From NCBI GenBank assembly GCA_011525805.1, contig WYBR01000047.1, positions 32,543 to 96,542 on the forward strand: 64,000 bases of DNA. The letters are read 5' to 3'. Source of the stretch: Vicinamibacteraceae bacterium (GTDB lineage: Bacteria; Planctomycetota; Phycisphaerae; Phycisphaerales; UBA5793). Both the position numbers and the translations under genes were made by a program. Of the stretch, positions 54,813-62,053 are shown piece after piece. The stretch's first letter is position 1, and the number at the start of each line of letters is the position of its first letter. The notes below the pieces were generated by a model, which saw nothing but the letters and a program-made list of their open reading frames with translations, was not told where the DNA came from and did not search any database.

Positions 54813-56011
54813 GCGCGAGGCTCCTTCCACGGCGGTGGGGCGAGGGGTGCGGCGGGCCAGCCGGGCGGCGGCGCACCGGGCGCGCGTTCGGCGGGCAGGT
54901 GCGCCTCGAGTCGCTCGATGATCCGGTCCGCGAGCAGGGGCGCGAAGGCGAGTTTGGTCGGCCAGGCGAAGAGGAGACGGCCGCGCTCAAGGATCGCCGG
55001 CTCGTTGGGCCGGGCGCCGCCGCGCTGCGCCCGCTCGGCGCGGTCGATGCGGAAGGCGTCCCATTCGAGCCCTTCGAGGTTCGCCCACGGCAGAACGGAC
55101 GCGATCTCATCGCGGGCGGCCGCGATCTGTTTGACGCGCTCGCGCTCGACGCCGGTCTCCGCGACTTCGCCGCCGATGTACCACACCCGATGCGAAGGCG
55201 AATCCCACTCGTGCGAGGTGATGGTGAATCGCGGCCGCGGACCCGAGCCGAGGCAATGCGCAAAGAGGGGATGCTCGATCGGCCCGCGGGCCATGACCAT
55301 GTGCAGCGGGCGGTGCTGGGAGAGCGCGGCTTCGAGGCCGGCGCGGGCGAGCAGCGCTTCGTTGCCGCGACCGGCGCAGCAGACGATGGCTGAAGCGCCG
55401 ATCGCCGCGGCCGCGCCGCCGGCGCCGAAATGCACGCTCACTCGCTCGCGTCCGGAGGCGTCGAGGCGCAGCGACGGGCCGTCCACGAGCAGCGCCGGGG
55501 CGCTCAGACGCCGGGCCATCAAGGCCGCGAGCGCCGGGACGTCGAGGACGACTTCGTCGATCTCGTAAACGTTGCCGCGGAACCGCTCGTGCGCGAGAAG
55601 GGCGGGTCGGCGCTCGGGCGGCAGCGATCTCACGCGGTCGCGCATGACCCGCGCGGCAAAAAAAGTGGTGATTTTCGCGGCGAGCGCTTCGGCGGAAAAG
55701 AGGTGCTGGCGCGGCGCGAGGACCGGCGCGCCGGCCAGGTCGATCTCGCCGCCGCCGCGCAGCGCCTCGCGCCAGCGCGCCGGCATGGCGCGGATGGACT
55801 CGCTCGCGCCGGTGAGTCGATTCGTGAGTGCGTACTTCGTTCCGCCGTGGATGATGCCCTGCGAAGCCGCGGTTTGCCCGGCTCCGGCGGCGTGCGCTTC
55901 GAGAAGCGCCACGCTCCGTCCGGCGCGCTCGAGCCGCAGCGCGAGCCAGAGTCCGGCGACGCCGGCGCCGATGATGACGACATCGACGGTCGCGTCGAAC
56001 GAGTCGGACAT
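54791..56011 (-). CDS. FAD-dependent oxidoreductase (DAO/glycerol-3-phosphate dehydrogenase-like)
   Basis: 406 residues. The dinucleotide fold VVIIGAGVAGLWLALRLERAG with the following GAGQTAASQGIIHGGTKYAL is typical of the DAO superfamily. It oxidises an amine or hydroxy acid or a polyol phosphate; substrate unresolved. The C-terminus is Pro/Ala-rich and extends beyond the usual fold. It overlaps the aldo/keto reductase start, which suggests one operon and perhaps linked redox steps. Divergent from the Lys-rich protein gene. Confidence 0.8.
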   Translation of the reverse strand: MSDSFDATVDVVIIGAGVAGLWLALRLERAGRSVALLEAHAAGAGQTAASQGIIHGGTKYALTNRLTGASESIRAMPARWREALRGGGEIDLAGAPVLAPRQHLFSAEALAAKITTFFAARVMRDRVRSLPPERRPALLAHERFRGNVYEIDEVVLDVPALAALMARRLSAPALLVDGPSLRLDASGRERVSVHFGAGGAAAAIGASAIVCCAGRGNEALLARAGLEAALSQHRPLHMVMARGPIEHPLFAHCLGSGPRPRFTITSHEWDSPSHRVWYIGGEVAETGVERERVKQIAAARDEIASVLPWANLEGLEWDAFRIDRAERAQRGGARPNEPAILERGRLLFAWPTKLAFAPLLADRIIERLEAHLPAERAPGAPPPGWPAAPLAPPPWKEPRAWHTFDR

Positions 56012-56076
56012 GAGTGGATCATTCGGGCGCGGCGCGGCGGGGTCAACGCGGCGCCGTCGGAGCGCGCCGGGCGGGA

Positions 56077-56134
56077 CTTGAAATTTTTTGTTTCAAGGGA
56101 GTAGTAGAACGCGTCCGATAGTGGTACAAATTAT
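56077..56134. promoter_or_regulatory. AT-rich island with inverted repeat upstream of the Lys-rich protein
   Basis: CTTGAAA (56077-56083) and TTTCAAG (56091-56097) form an inverted repeat over a T-rich loop, followed by TACAAATTAT at 56125-56134. The composition contrasts with the GC-rich surroundings. This is probably the promoter or operator of the Lys-rich protein gene. Confidence 0.4.
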
Positions 56135-56217
56135 CCGGTGGCTCGACGCGTGTGAGCCCCGGCACCGAGAGTTCGATTCGCGTTCTGCTCCGACACCTCC
56201 ATCAAAGGAGAACACAG

Positions 56218-56337
56218 ATGGCGAAGAAGAAGACCCGCAAGAAGGCCGGCAAGAAGAAGAAGACCGCCAAGAAGAAGACTGGAAAGAAGCGGGCCAAGAA
56301 GGCTCGCCGCAAGAAGGCCACGAAGAAGATGGGTTGA
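56218..56337 (+). CDS. 39-residue Lys-rich histone-like protein
   Basis: The ATG at 56218 has AAAGGAG 7 bp upstream, an excellent ribosome binding site. Of 39 residues more than half are Lys or Arg (MAKKKTRKKAGKKKKTAKKK then TGKKRAKKARRKKATKKMG). It resembles the Lys/Ala tails of histone H1-like proteins and would bind DNA or RNA by charge alone. A longer in-frame start at 56152 has no ribosome binding site. Such tiny basic proteins are easily missed. It is monocistronic, with a promoter-like region upstream and a terminator 100 bp downstream. Confidence 0.75.
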   Translation: MAKKKTRKKAGKKKKTAKKKTGKKRAKKARRKKATKKMG

Positions 56338-56441
56338 GGCCCAGCGCCTCACGAACCGGGTCGCGGAGCACGCTCCGTCGAGTTCCGCGGCCTCCAACCT
56401 CACTCTCGTCTCGGTGCCTTTCCAAAATCGCGAATCACAGT

Positions 56442-56475
56442 CGAGGACGCCCCGCAAGGCGTCCTCGGTTGTTTT
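56442..56475 (+). terminator. Rho-independent terminator after the Lys-rich protein gene
   Basis: A perfect 10-bp stem (CGAGGACGCC and complement) with a 6-base loop is followed by GTTGTTTTT, the classic T-rich tail. Confidence 0.85.
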
Positions 56476-56523
56476 TCCAGGGCGTATCATCCCCGGCGCC
56501 GCGCCCGCGACGAGAACCACGCC

Positions 56524-56784
56524 ATGACCCACGTCATCGCCCAGCCCTGCGTCAACACCAAGGACACCTCCTGCGTGAGCGTCTGCCCCGTCGACTGCAT
56601 TCACCCCACCAAGGACGAGCCGGCGTTCGAGACCGAGAGCCAACTCTACATCGACCCCGCGACGTGCATCGACTGCGGCCTGTGCGTCGTCGAGTGCCCC
56701 GTCCAGGCCATCTACCCGCAGGAAGATCTCCCGGCCGAGTGGCGCGGCTACACGCAGATCAACCTCGACTACTACAAGAGGTGA
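56524..56784 (+). CDS. fdxA: 7Fe-type ferredoxin
   Basis: 86 residues. The cysteine spacing C9-x7-C17-x3-C21-P…C25 and C48-x2-C51-x2-C54-x3-C58-P is that of [3Fe-4S][4Fe-4S] ferredoxins (FdxA/Azotobacter type). These carry low-potential electrons in the cytoplasm. CVSVCPVDC and CIDCGLCVVECPVQ are the two binding segments. It is 44 bp upstream of prfA on the same strand and may be co-transcribed. The electron partner is unknown. Confidence 0.92.
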   Translation: MTHVIAQPCVNTKDTSCVSVCPVDCIHPTKDEPAFETESQLYIDPATCIDCGLCVVECPVQAIYPQEDLPAEWRGYTQINLDYYKR

Positions 56785-56828
56785 CCGCGGCGCCGAACCC
56801 GCCCCGAGGCCGTTCCTACCCTTTCGAC

Positions 56829-57929
56829 ATGGAGGACTCGTCGCTCGACGCCATCCTGCGCCGCCGGCTCGACGACATGGCCGCGCGCCTCGGCGAACTC
56901 GATGCGCTCCTGGCCGATCCGGGCGTGACGGCCGACTACCGCCGGGTGCGCGAGATCAGCGTCGAGCGCGCGGCGCTGGCGCCGGTGTGTGAGCGCTATC
57001 GCCGCTGGCAGCGCCTCCAGAGCCAGCATGAGGAGAATCAGACCCTCGCGCAGGGCGGCGCCGACGCCGAACTCGCGGGCCTGGCGCGCGAGGAACTTCC
57101 GGCGCTGCAAGCCGAAATCGACTCGCTCTGGGAGCAACTCAAGGCCGACCTCGTGACGTCCGAAGACCGCGCCGTCGGGTCCATCATTCTCGAACTCCGC
57201 GCCGGCGTGGGGGGCGACGAGGCGTGCCTGTGGGTCGGCGACCTCCTCGACATGTACCGCCGCTATGCGCAGCGCCGGGGCTGGCGCGTCGAAGACATGG
57301 AATTCTCCCCCGGCGACGCCGGCGGTTTCCGCAGCGCTGTGCTCAACGTCAGCGGCGAAGGCGTCTGGGCGCACCTGGGCTACGAAGGCGGCACGCACCA
57401 GGTCAAGCGCGTCCCCGCCACCGAAGCGCAGGGGCGCGTGCACACCTCGACCGCCACCGTCGCCGTGCTTCCCGAGCCGGAAGAGATCGAACTGAAGATC
57501 GATCCCGAAGAGGTCAAGGTCTCGATCACGACGGCGCAAGGCCCCGGCGGGCAGAACGTCAACAAGGTCGCCACGGCCGTGCACCTCATTCACCTGCCCA
57601 CCGGCATCGAGGTGCGCATGCAGGAGTCCAAGAGTCAGCAGCAGAACCGCGAGAAGGCGTGGAAACTCCTCCGCGCCCGCCTCTACGAGCGGCAGCGCGA
57701 GCAGTTGCACCGGCAGCGCGACGAGCAGCGCCTCGCGATGATCGGCTCGGCGGGGCGGGCGGAGAAAATCCGCACGTACCGCTACAAGGAGAACCTCGCC
57801 GTCGATCACCGCATCAACGAGAGTTTCAACCTCGGCCGCATCCTCGAGGGTGAACTCGATTCGCTCGTGAAGTCGCTCATCGAGCGCGACACGGCGCAGC
57901 GTTTGGCGAGCCTGGGGAGGGCGTCATGA
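56829..57929 (+). CDS. prfA: Peptide chain release factor 1
   Basis: 366 residues. RF1 reads UAA and UAG stops through the PxT motif (PAT, 196-198 in RVPATEAQGR) and releases the peptide with GGQ (240-242 in GPGGQNVNKV). The region that in most RF1 proteins reads FPQxRVTDHR is instead YKENLAVDHR (319-328). The rest is canonical. The gene overlaps mqnB by four bases (ATGA), so the two are translationally coupled. Confidence 0.93.
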   Translation: MEDSSLDAILRRRLDDMAARLGELDALLADPGVTADYRRVREISVERAALAPVCERYRRWQRLQSQHEENQTLAQGGADAELAGLAREELPALQAEIDSLWEQLKADLVTSEDRAVGSIILELRAGVGGDEACLWVGDLLDMYRRYAQRRGWRVEDMEFSPGDAGGFRSAVLNVSGEGVWAHLGYEGGTHQVKRVPATEAQGRVHTSTATVAVLPEPEEIELKIDPEEVKVSITTAQGPGGQNVNKVATAVHLIHLPTGIEVRMQESKSQQQNREKAWKLLRARLYERQREQLHRQRDEQRLAMIGSAGRAEKIRTYRYKENLAVDHRINESFNLGRILEGELDSLVKSLIERDTAQRLASLGRAS

Positions 57930-58780
57930 CGGCCGCGCCGGAGAAAGTGCCCGTCCCCCTGCTCATCGTCGCAGCCGTGCGCGAGGAGGTGCGAGCACTG
58001 CTGCCCAGCGAGCCGCCGCGTCCCCGTCGCGAGCCGCCGCGTCCTCGCGGCGCGGTCGCGTCCGACGTCTCATCGCGCGGACGCGCGGAAGAACTTCGTG
58101 CGCGACCGCGCGTCGAGGACGACGCGACTCACGCGCTCGCGGCTGACGACGCGGGACGTATCGGCTGGCCGATCATCGCCGTCAACCCGTCAATTACGGT
58201 CGCGATCGGCGGCGTCGGGCGCGCCAACGCGGCTGGGGTGACGGCGCAGGCGCTCTCGCTGCGCCGCTACGCGGCGGTGCTCAACATCGGCGTCGCCGGC
58301 GCGCTGCCCGGCGGCCGCGTCGCCATCGGCGATGTCATCCTCGGCGAGGAATCCGTCTTCGCCGAAGAGGGCATCGACCTGCCCGAGGGACCGGCGGACA
58401 TGACCGCCCTGGGCTTTCCGCTCGGCGACGAGTCGTGGTGCCGGGGAAATCGCATCCGCGGCGACGCGGCTCTGCTCGAGCTGATCGCGCCCTCGGCGGG
58501 GCAGGGCGTCGAGCGCGGCGCGATCGCGACGGTGGCGCGATGCAGCGGGACGGACGCCGCGGCCGCGCACGTCGCCCGGGCCACCGGCGCAACGGCGGAG
58601 GCGATGGAGGGCGCGGCCGTGCTCCTCGCCGCCCACCGCATGGGCGTGCATCGCTGCGCCGAGATCCGCGTCATCAGCAACACCTGCGGCGAGCGCCTGC
58701 GCCAGCACTGGGACCTCCCCGCGGCCTTCAACCGCCTCGACGTGTTGCTCTCGCGCCTCGCGGAACTCGTTCACGCGTGA
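57926..58780 (+). CDS. mqnB: Futalosine hydrolase MqnB, with an in-frame repeat insertion
   Basis: 284 residues; relatives are nearer 220. The nucleosidase core is clear: LLIVAAVREEVRALL, TVAIGGVGRANAAGVTAQ, LNIGVAGALP, ATAEAMEGAAVLLAAHRMG and VISNTCGER. The enzyme cleaves futalosine in the alternative menaquinone pathway. Between about residues 28 and 85 is low-complexity Arg/Pro/Glu-rich sequence encoded partly by a 58-bp palindromic repeat (58073-58130) whose inverted copy follows the gene. The reading frame is kept. Whether the enlarged enzyme is active cannot be told, but the catalytic core is intact. Confidence 0.85.
   Translation: MTAAPEKVPVPLLIVAAVREEVRALLPSEPPRPRREPPRPRGAVASDVSSRGRAEELRARPRVEDDATHALAADDAGRIGWPIIAVNPSITVAIGGVGRANAAGVTAQALSLRRYAAVLNIGVAGALPGGRVAIGDVILGEESVFAEEGIDLPEGPADMTALGFPLGDESWCRGNRIRGDAALLELIAPSAGQGVERGAIATVARCSGTDAAAAHVARATGATAEAMEGAAVLLAAHRMGVHRCAEIRVISNTCGERLRQHWDLPAAFNRLDVLLSRLAELVHA
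58073..58130 (+). repeat. 58-bp palindromic repeat inside mqnB, copy A
   Basis: Matches the reverse complement of 58790-58847 at 53 of 58 positions without gaps. The core holds the perfect hairpin GCGCGTCG-AGGA-CGACGCG. It is in frame with mqnB. Confidence 0.8.
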
Positions 58781-58789
58781 GCGCCACGC

Positions 58790-58847
58790 GAGGCGCGTCG
58801 TCCTCGACGCGCGGTCGCGCGTGATGTTCTTTCGCGCGTCCGCGCGA
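58790..58847 (-). repeat. 58-bp palindromic repeat between mqnB and hscB, copy B
   Basis: Inverted copy of 58073-58130. It fills nearly the whole 70-bp gap between the converging mqnB and hscB genes. The hairpin GCGCGTCG-TCCT-CGACGCGC (58793-58812) could act as a two-way terminator. Confidence 0.8.
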
Positions 58848-58850
58848 CGC

Positions 58851-59375
58851 TCACGGCGCCTTGTAATCCGGATCGAGTTGCTCGATGAGGCGCTCGATGT
58901 AGCGCCAGGCGTTCAACTCGCGGCGGATCTCGGCAAGCGATGCGCCGTCCTCCCGCCCGCCAGCGCGCGCAAACAAGTCAGCCACGCGGCGCCGATGTGC
59001 GGCGCGCTGCTCGTCGGCCCAGCGCTCCACCTCGGCGCGGCGCGAAGCATCGCCAGACGCCATTGCGTCCTGAAGTTCTTCGCGCACTTCCATCACCTCC
59101 ATCAGGAATCCCTCGGGCAGCGACTTGTCCTCGCCGCGCCCCGGCCCGCCGAGCAGCGCCAGCAGCGCATCAGCCCGCTGTTCATCATCCTCGAGGATGA
59201 CGCGCGCGCGGTTGATCTCGGCTGAGCGTCCCTCCGCCTCACGCCGCTGCACCGGGTCGGCGAAGCGGTCGGGATGCCACCGGCTTGCCTCCGCGAGCCA
59301 GGCCCGCTGCAACGCCGCACGATCGATCTCGAACGAGCGCGGCAAGGCGAAAACGGCGAAAGGATCAAAGGTCAT
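58851..59375 (-). CDS. hscB: HscB-type J-domain co-chaperone
   Basis: 174 residues. HscB brings the Fe-S scaffold IscU to its Hsp70. The J domain is at the start (residues about 4-70) with HPD at 34-36 in ASRWHPDRF, and INRARVILEDDEQRADALLALLG follows as in HscB. The C-terminal half is helical (EVREELQDAMASGDASRRAEV), the IscU-contact part. The stop codon is 4 bp from the repeat copy B. Divergent from folP across 48 bp. Confidence 0.85.
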   Translation of the reverse strand: MTFDPFAVFALPRSFEIDRAALQRAWLAEASRWHPDRFADPVQRREAEGRSAEINRARVILEDDEQRADALLALLGGPGRGEDKSLPEGFLMEVMEVREELQDAMASGDASRRAEVERWADEQRAAHRRRVADLFARAGGREDGASLAEIRRELNAWRYIERLIEQLDPDYKAP

Positions 59376-59423
59376 GCGCGATGATAGCGAGCGGCCGCGC
59401 CGGCTCGCCGGCTATCATCGCGC

Positions 59424-60302
59424 GTGACGCCGCATCTCTGGCAACTGGCGCACGGGCGCGAACTGCCGCTCGATCGGGCACGGATCATGGCGGTGCTGAA
59501 CGCCACGCCGGATTCGTTCTCCGACGGCGGGCGGCACCTCGATCCGCCGGCGGCGATCGCGCGCGCGCGGCGGTGCCTGGCCGAGGGAGCGTCCATCATC
59601 GACGTCGGCGGGGAGAGCACCCGGCCCGGCGCGCAGCGCGTAGCCGTCGCCGAGCAGATCCGCCGCACCCTCCCCGTCATCGAGGCGCTGGCAGGCAACG
59701 GCGAAGCGCTGCTGAGCATCGACACGACCCGGGCCGAGGTCGCCCGCGCCGCGATCGACGCCGGCGCTCACATCATCAACGACGTCTCGGCGGGGGCCGA
59801 AGACGCGGTGATGTTCGCGCTGGCCGCGGACACGGGTGCGGGCCTGATTCTCATGCACCGGCTGAATCCGCCCGAGGCCGACTCCTACAGCGATCGTTAC
59901 GCCTCGCCGCCTCGCTACGGCGACGTGGCGGAAGAGGTGAAGGCGTGGCTGCTCGCTCGGGCCGACGCCGCCCTCGCGGCCGGAGTCCGGCGCGGGCAGA
60001 TCGTCCTCGACCCCGGCCTGGGCTTCGGCAAGACGGTCGAGCAGAACTTTGACCTCATCGCGGCCGTATCGCAGTGGCACGCGATCGGCTACCCCGTGCT
60101 CAGCGCCGCGAGCCGCAAGAGTTTCATCGGCCGGGCGACGGGGGTGGAGGAGCCGGCGGCGCGGGTTTTCGGCAGCGTCGCGGTGTCGGTGGCGCACTTC
60201 CTCGGCGGGCTGCGCCTCTTTCGCGTGCATGACGTCGCCGCCCACCGAGAGGCGCTGGACGCGGCGGCGCGGATCGCTGGAAGCCGCGGGGCCCGGCGTT
60301 AG
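59424..60302 (+). CDS. folP: Dihydropteroate synthase
   Basis: 292 residues from a GTG at 59424. DHPS joins p-aminobenzoate to the pterin diphosphate in folate synthesis and is the sulfonamide target. Motifs: MAVLNATPDSFSDGG, IIDVGGESTRPGA, IINDVSAG, LDPGLGFGKTVEQN and AASRKSFIG. The first residues (WQLAHGRELPLDRA) are variable in the family. Divergent from hscB. Confidence 0.94.
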   Translation: MTPHLWQLAHGRELPLDRARIMAVLNATPDSFSDGGRHLDPPAAIARARRCLAEGASIIDVGGESTRPGAQRVAVAEQIRRTLPVIEALAGNGEALLSIDTTRAEVARAAIDAGAHIINDVSAGAEDAVMFALAADTGAGLILMHRLNPPEADSYSDRYASPPRYGDVAEEVKAWLLARADAALAAGVRRGQIVLDPGLGFGKTVEQNFDLIAAVSQWHAIGYPVLSAASRKSFIGRATGVEEPAARVFGSVAVSVAHFLGGLRLFRVHDVAAHREALDAAARIAGSRGARR

Positions 60303-60357
60303 AATCGAAAACCGGCGCCCGCGACGGCGGCGCCTCTGACACAGAAAGCGAGCCATC

Positions 60358-60693
60358 ATGGCTGGTCCGAACACACTCGAATTCACCGACGGCAACTTCG
60401 AGCAGGAAGTGCTCAAGAGCAGCGTGCCCGTCCTCGTCGATTTCTGGGCGGAGTGGTGCCAGCCCTGCCGCATGCTGGCCCCCACCATCGACAAACTCGC
60501 GACCGACTACAAGGATCGGGTCAAGGTCGGCAAGTTGGACACCGACGCCAACCGCCAGGTCGCCGTCAAGTTCGGCATCAGCGCCATCCCGACCGTCATC
60601 CTCTTCAAGGGCGGACAGGTTCTCTCCAAGGTCGTCGGCCTCAAGAGCGAGGCGGACTTCAAGACGATGCTCGACGGCGCCATCAAGGGCTGA
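60358..60693 (+). CDS. trxA: Thioredoxin with WCQPC active site
   Basis: 111 residues, a cytosolic thioredoxin without a signal peptide. The active site is WCQPC (33-37) in DFWAEWCQPCRMLAP, where most thioredoxins have WCGPC. The cis-Pro loop is ISAIPTVILFKGG. Everything else is canonical, so it should reduce disulfides with NADPH-thioredoxin reductase. It lies 55 bp after folP and 84 bp before an M16 peptidase in the same direction. Confidence 0.93.
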   Translation: MAGPNTLEFTDGNFEQEVLKSSVPVLVDFWAEWCQPCRMLAPTIDKLATDYKDRVKVGKLDTDANRQVAVKFGISAIPTVILFKGGQVLSKVVGLKSEADFKTMLDGAIKG

Positions 60694-60776
60694 GACGCTC
60701 TCCGCCGTCGCGGCCGCAGAGCGATCTTCGATACCGGCGGCCCGGAGCGCCCCATCCACCTCCCGCGGGTTTGCTC

Positions 60777-62000
60777 ATGCCCTGCCAGTTCCGCACCGCT
60801 GAACTCCCCAACGGCCTGCGCGTGATCGCGGAGGTCGATGGCCAGGCCTACACCGCCGCCGCGGGTTTCTTCGTGCGCACCGGCAGCCGCGATGAGCGGC
60901 CCGAGGTCATGGGCGTGAGCCACTTCCTCGAACACATGATGTTCAAGGGCACGCCGCGCCGCAGCGCCGACGACGTCAACCGCGAGTTTGATGAACTCGG
61001 GGCCAACTACAACGCCTTCACGACCCAGGAGATGACCGCCTTCTGGGCCCACGTCATGCCCGAGATGCTGCCCGGGGCGCTGGACATCCTCGCCGACATC
61101 ATGCGCCCCGCCCTGCGAGAAGAAGACTTCCAGACGGAGCGCGGCGTGATCCTCGAAGAGATCGCCATGTACGCCGACATGCCCTTCTGGCGACTCTACG
61201 AAGCCGCGATGGAGCGGCACTACGGCCCGCACCCGCTCTCGCAGCGCGTGCTCGGCACGAACGAGACGATCGCGAACCTGACGCGCGACGCGATGGCGGC
61301 GTACTTCGACGACCGCTACTCCGCCGACAACACCGTCCTTGCCCTCGCGGGCAATCTCGACTTTGACGCGACTGTTGACGCCGTGATGATGTGGTGCGGA
61401 TCGTGGCAGCGGACCGACACCCATCGCCGCTACGACGCGATTCAGCGGGCGGATCACCACTTCACACTCGACGATCCGAACGCCAGCCGGCACTACCTGC
61501 TGATGGTCTCGGCCGCGCCCGCGGCTGACGACGACCGCCGCTACGCCGCGTCGATGCTCGCCAACCTGCTCGGCGACCAGGAAGGCTCGCTCCTCTACTG
61601 GGCTTTGGTCGAGCCGGGCATCGCCGAGGAGGCGCAGGTCGGCTACGACGGCCGCGACCGCGTCGGCGAGTATTACGTCTACGCCTCCTGTCCGCCCGAG
61701 CGGGCCGCGCAGGTCGAAGAGATCATCGGCGACCAGATCGCGCGCTGCCTCGAACTGACCACCGAGGATGACCTCGCGCGCCTGCGCAGCAAGACGGCCA
61801 CGAGCGTGACGCTGGCGGGCGAGCGCCCCGCCGGCCGCATGAAGCGCCTCGGCCGCGTGTGGACCTACCTCCAGCGCTACTCGACTCTGGAAGAGGAACT
61901 CGCGAAGATCCACGCGGTCACGCTCGACGACGTGCGGGCGGTGTACGAGGCATTTCCCTTCCGCCCGCGCACGATCGCGCGCCTGCGACCGGCGAAGTGA
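60777..62000 (+). CDS. M16-family zinc metallopeptidase (processing-peptidase-like)
   Basis: 407 residues. The inverted zinc motif HFLEH (49-53) and the third ligand in ERGVILEEIAM (Glu about 127/128) are present, so the catalytic half is intact. LSHFLEHMMFKGT-type N-termini belong to the PqqL/MPP-beta group that cleaves short peptides. YDGRDRVGEYYVYASCPPER lies in the second half. The ATG at 60777 begins the conserved LPNGLRV head. It probably degrades or matures peptides in the cytoplasm or periplasm; no signal peptide is visible. Confidence 0.9.
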   Translation: MPCQFRTAELPNGLRVIAEVDGQAYTAAAGFFVRTGSRDERPEVMGVSHFLEHMMFKGTPRRSADDVNREFDELGANYNAFTTQEMTAFWAHVMPEMLPGALDILADIMRPALREEDFQTERGVILEEIAMYADMPFWRLYEAAMERHYGPHPLSQRVLGTNETIANLTRDAMAAYFDDRYSADNTVLALAGNLDFDATVDAVMMWCGSWQRTDTHRRYDAIQRADHHFTLDDPNASRHYLLMVSAAPAADDDRRYAASMLANLLGDQEGSLLYWALVEPGIAEEAQVGYDGRDRVGEYYVYASCPPERAAQVEEIIGDQIARCLELTTEDDLARLRSKTATSVTLAGERPAGRMKRLGRVWTYLQRYSTLEEELAKIHAVTLDDVRAVYEAFPFRPRTIARLRPAK

Positions 62001-62027
62001 GGCGAAGTGAGGCGAAGTGAGGCGAAG
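61991..62027 (+). repeat. Tandem 10-bp repeat carrying the M16 stop codon
   Basis: Unit GGCGAAGTGA occurs at 61991-62000, 62001-62010 and 62011-62020, followed by GGCGAAG. The first copy encodes the last two residues and the TGA stop. Confidence 0.8.
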
Positions 62028-62053
62028 ACGCAAGCGGTTTCGCGGCCGCCCGC

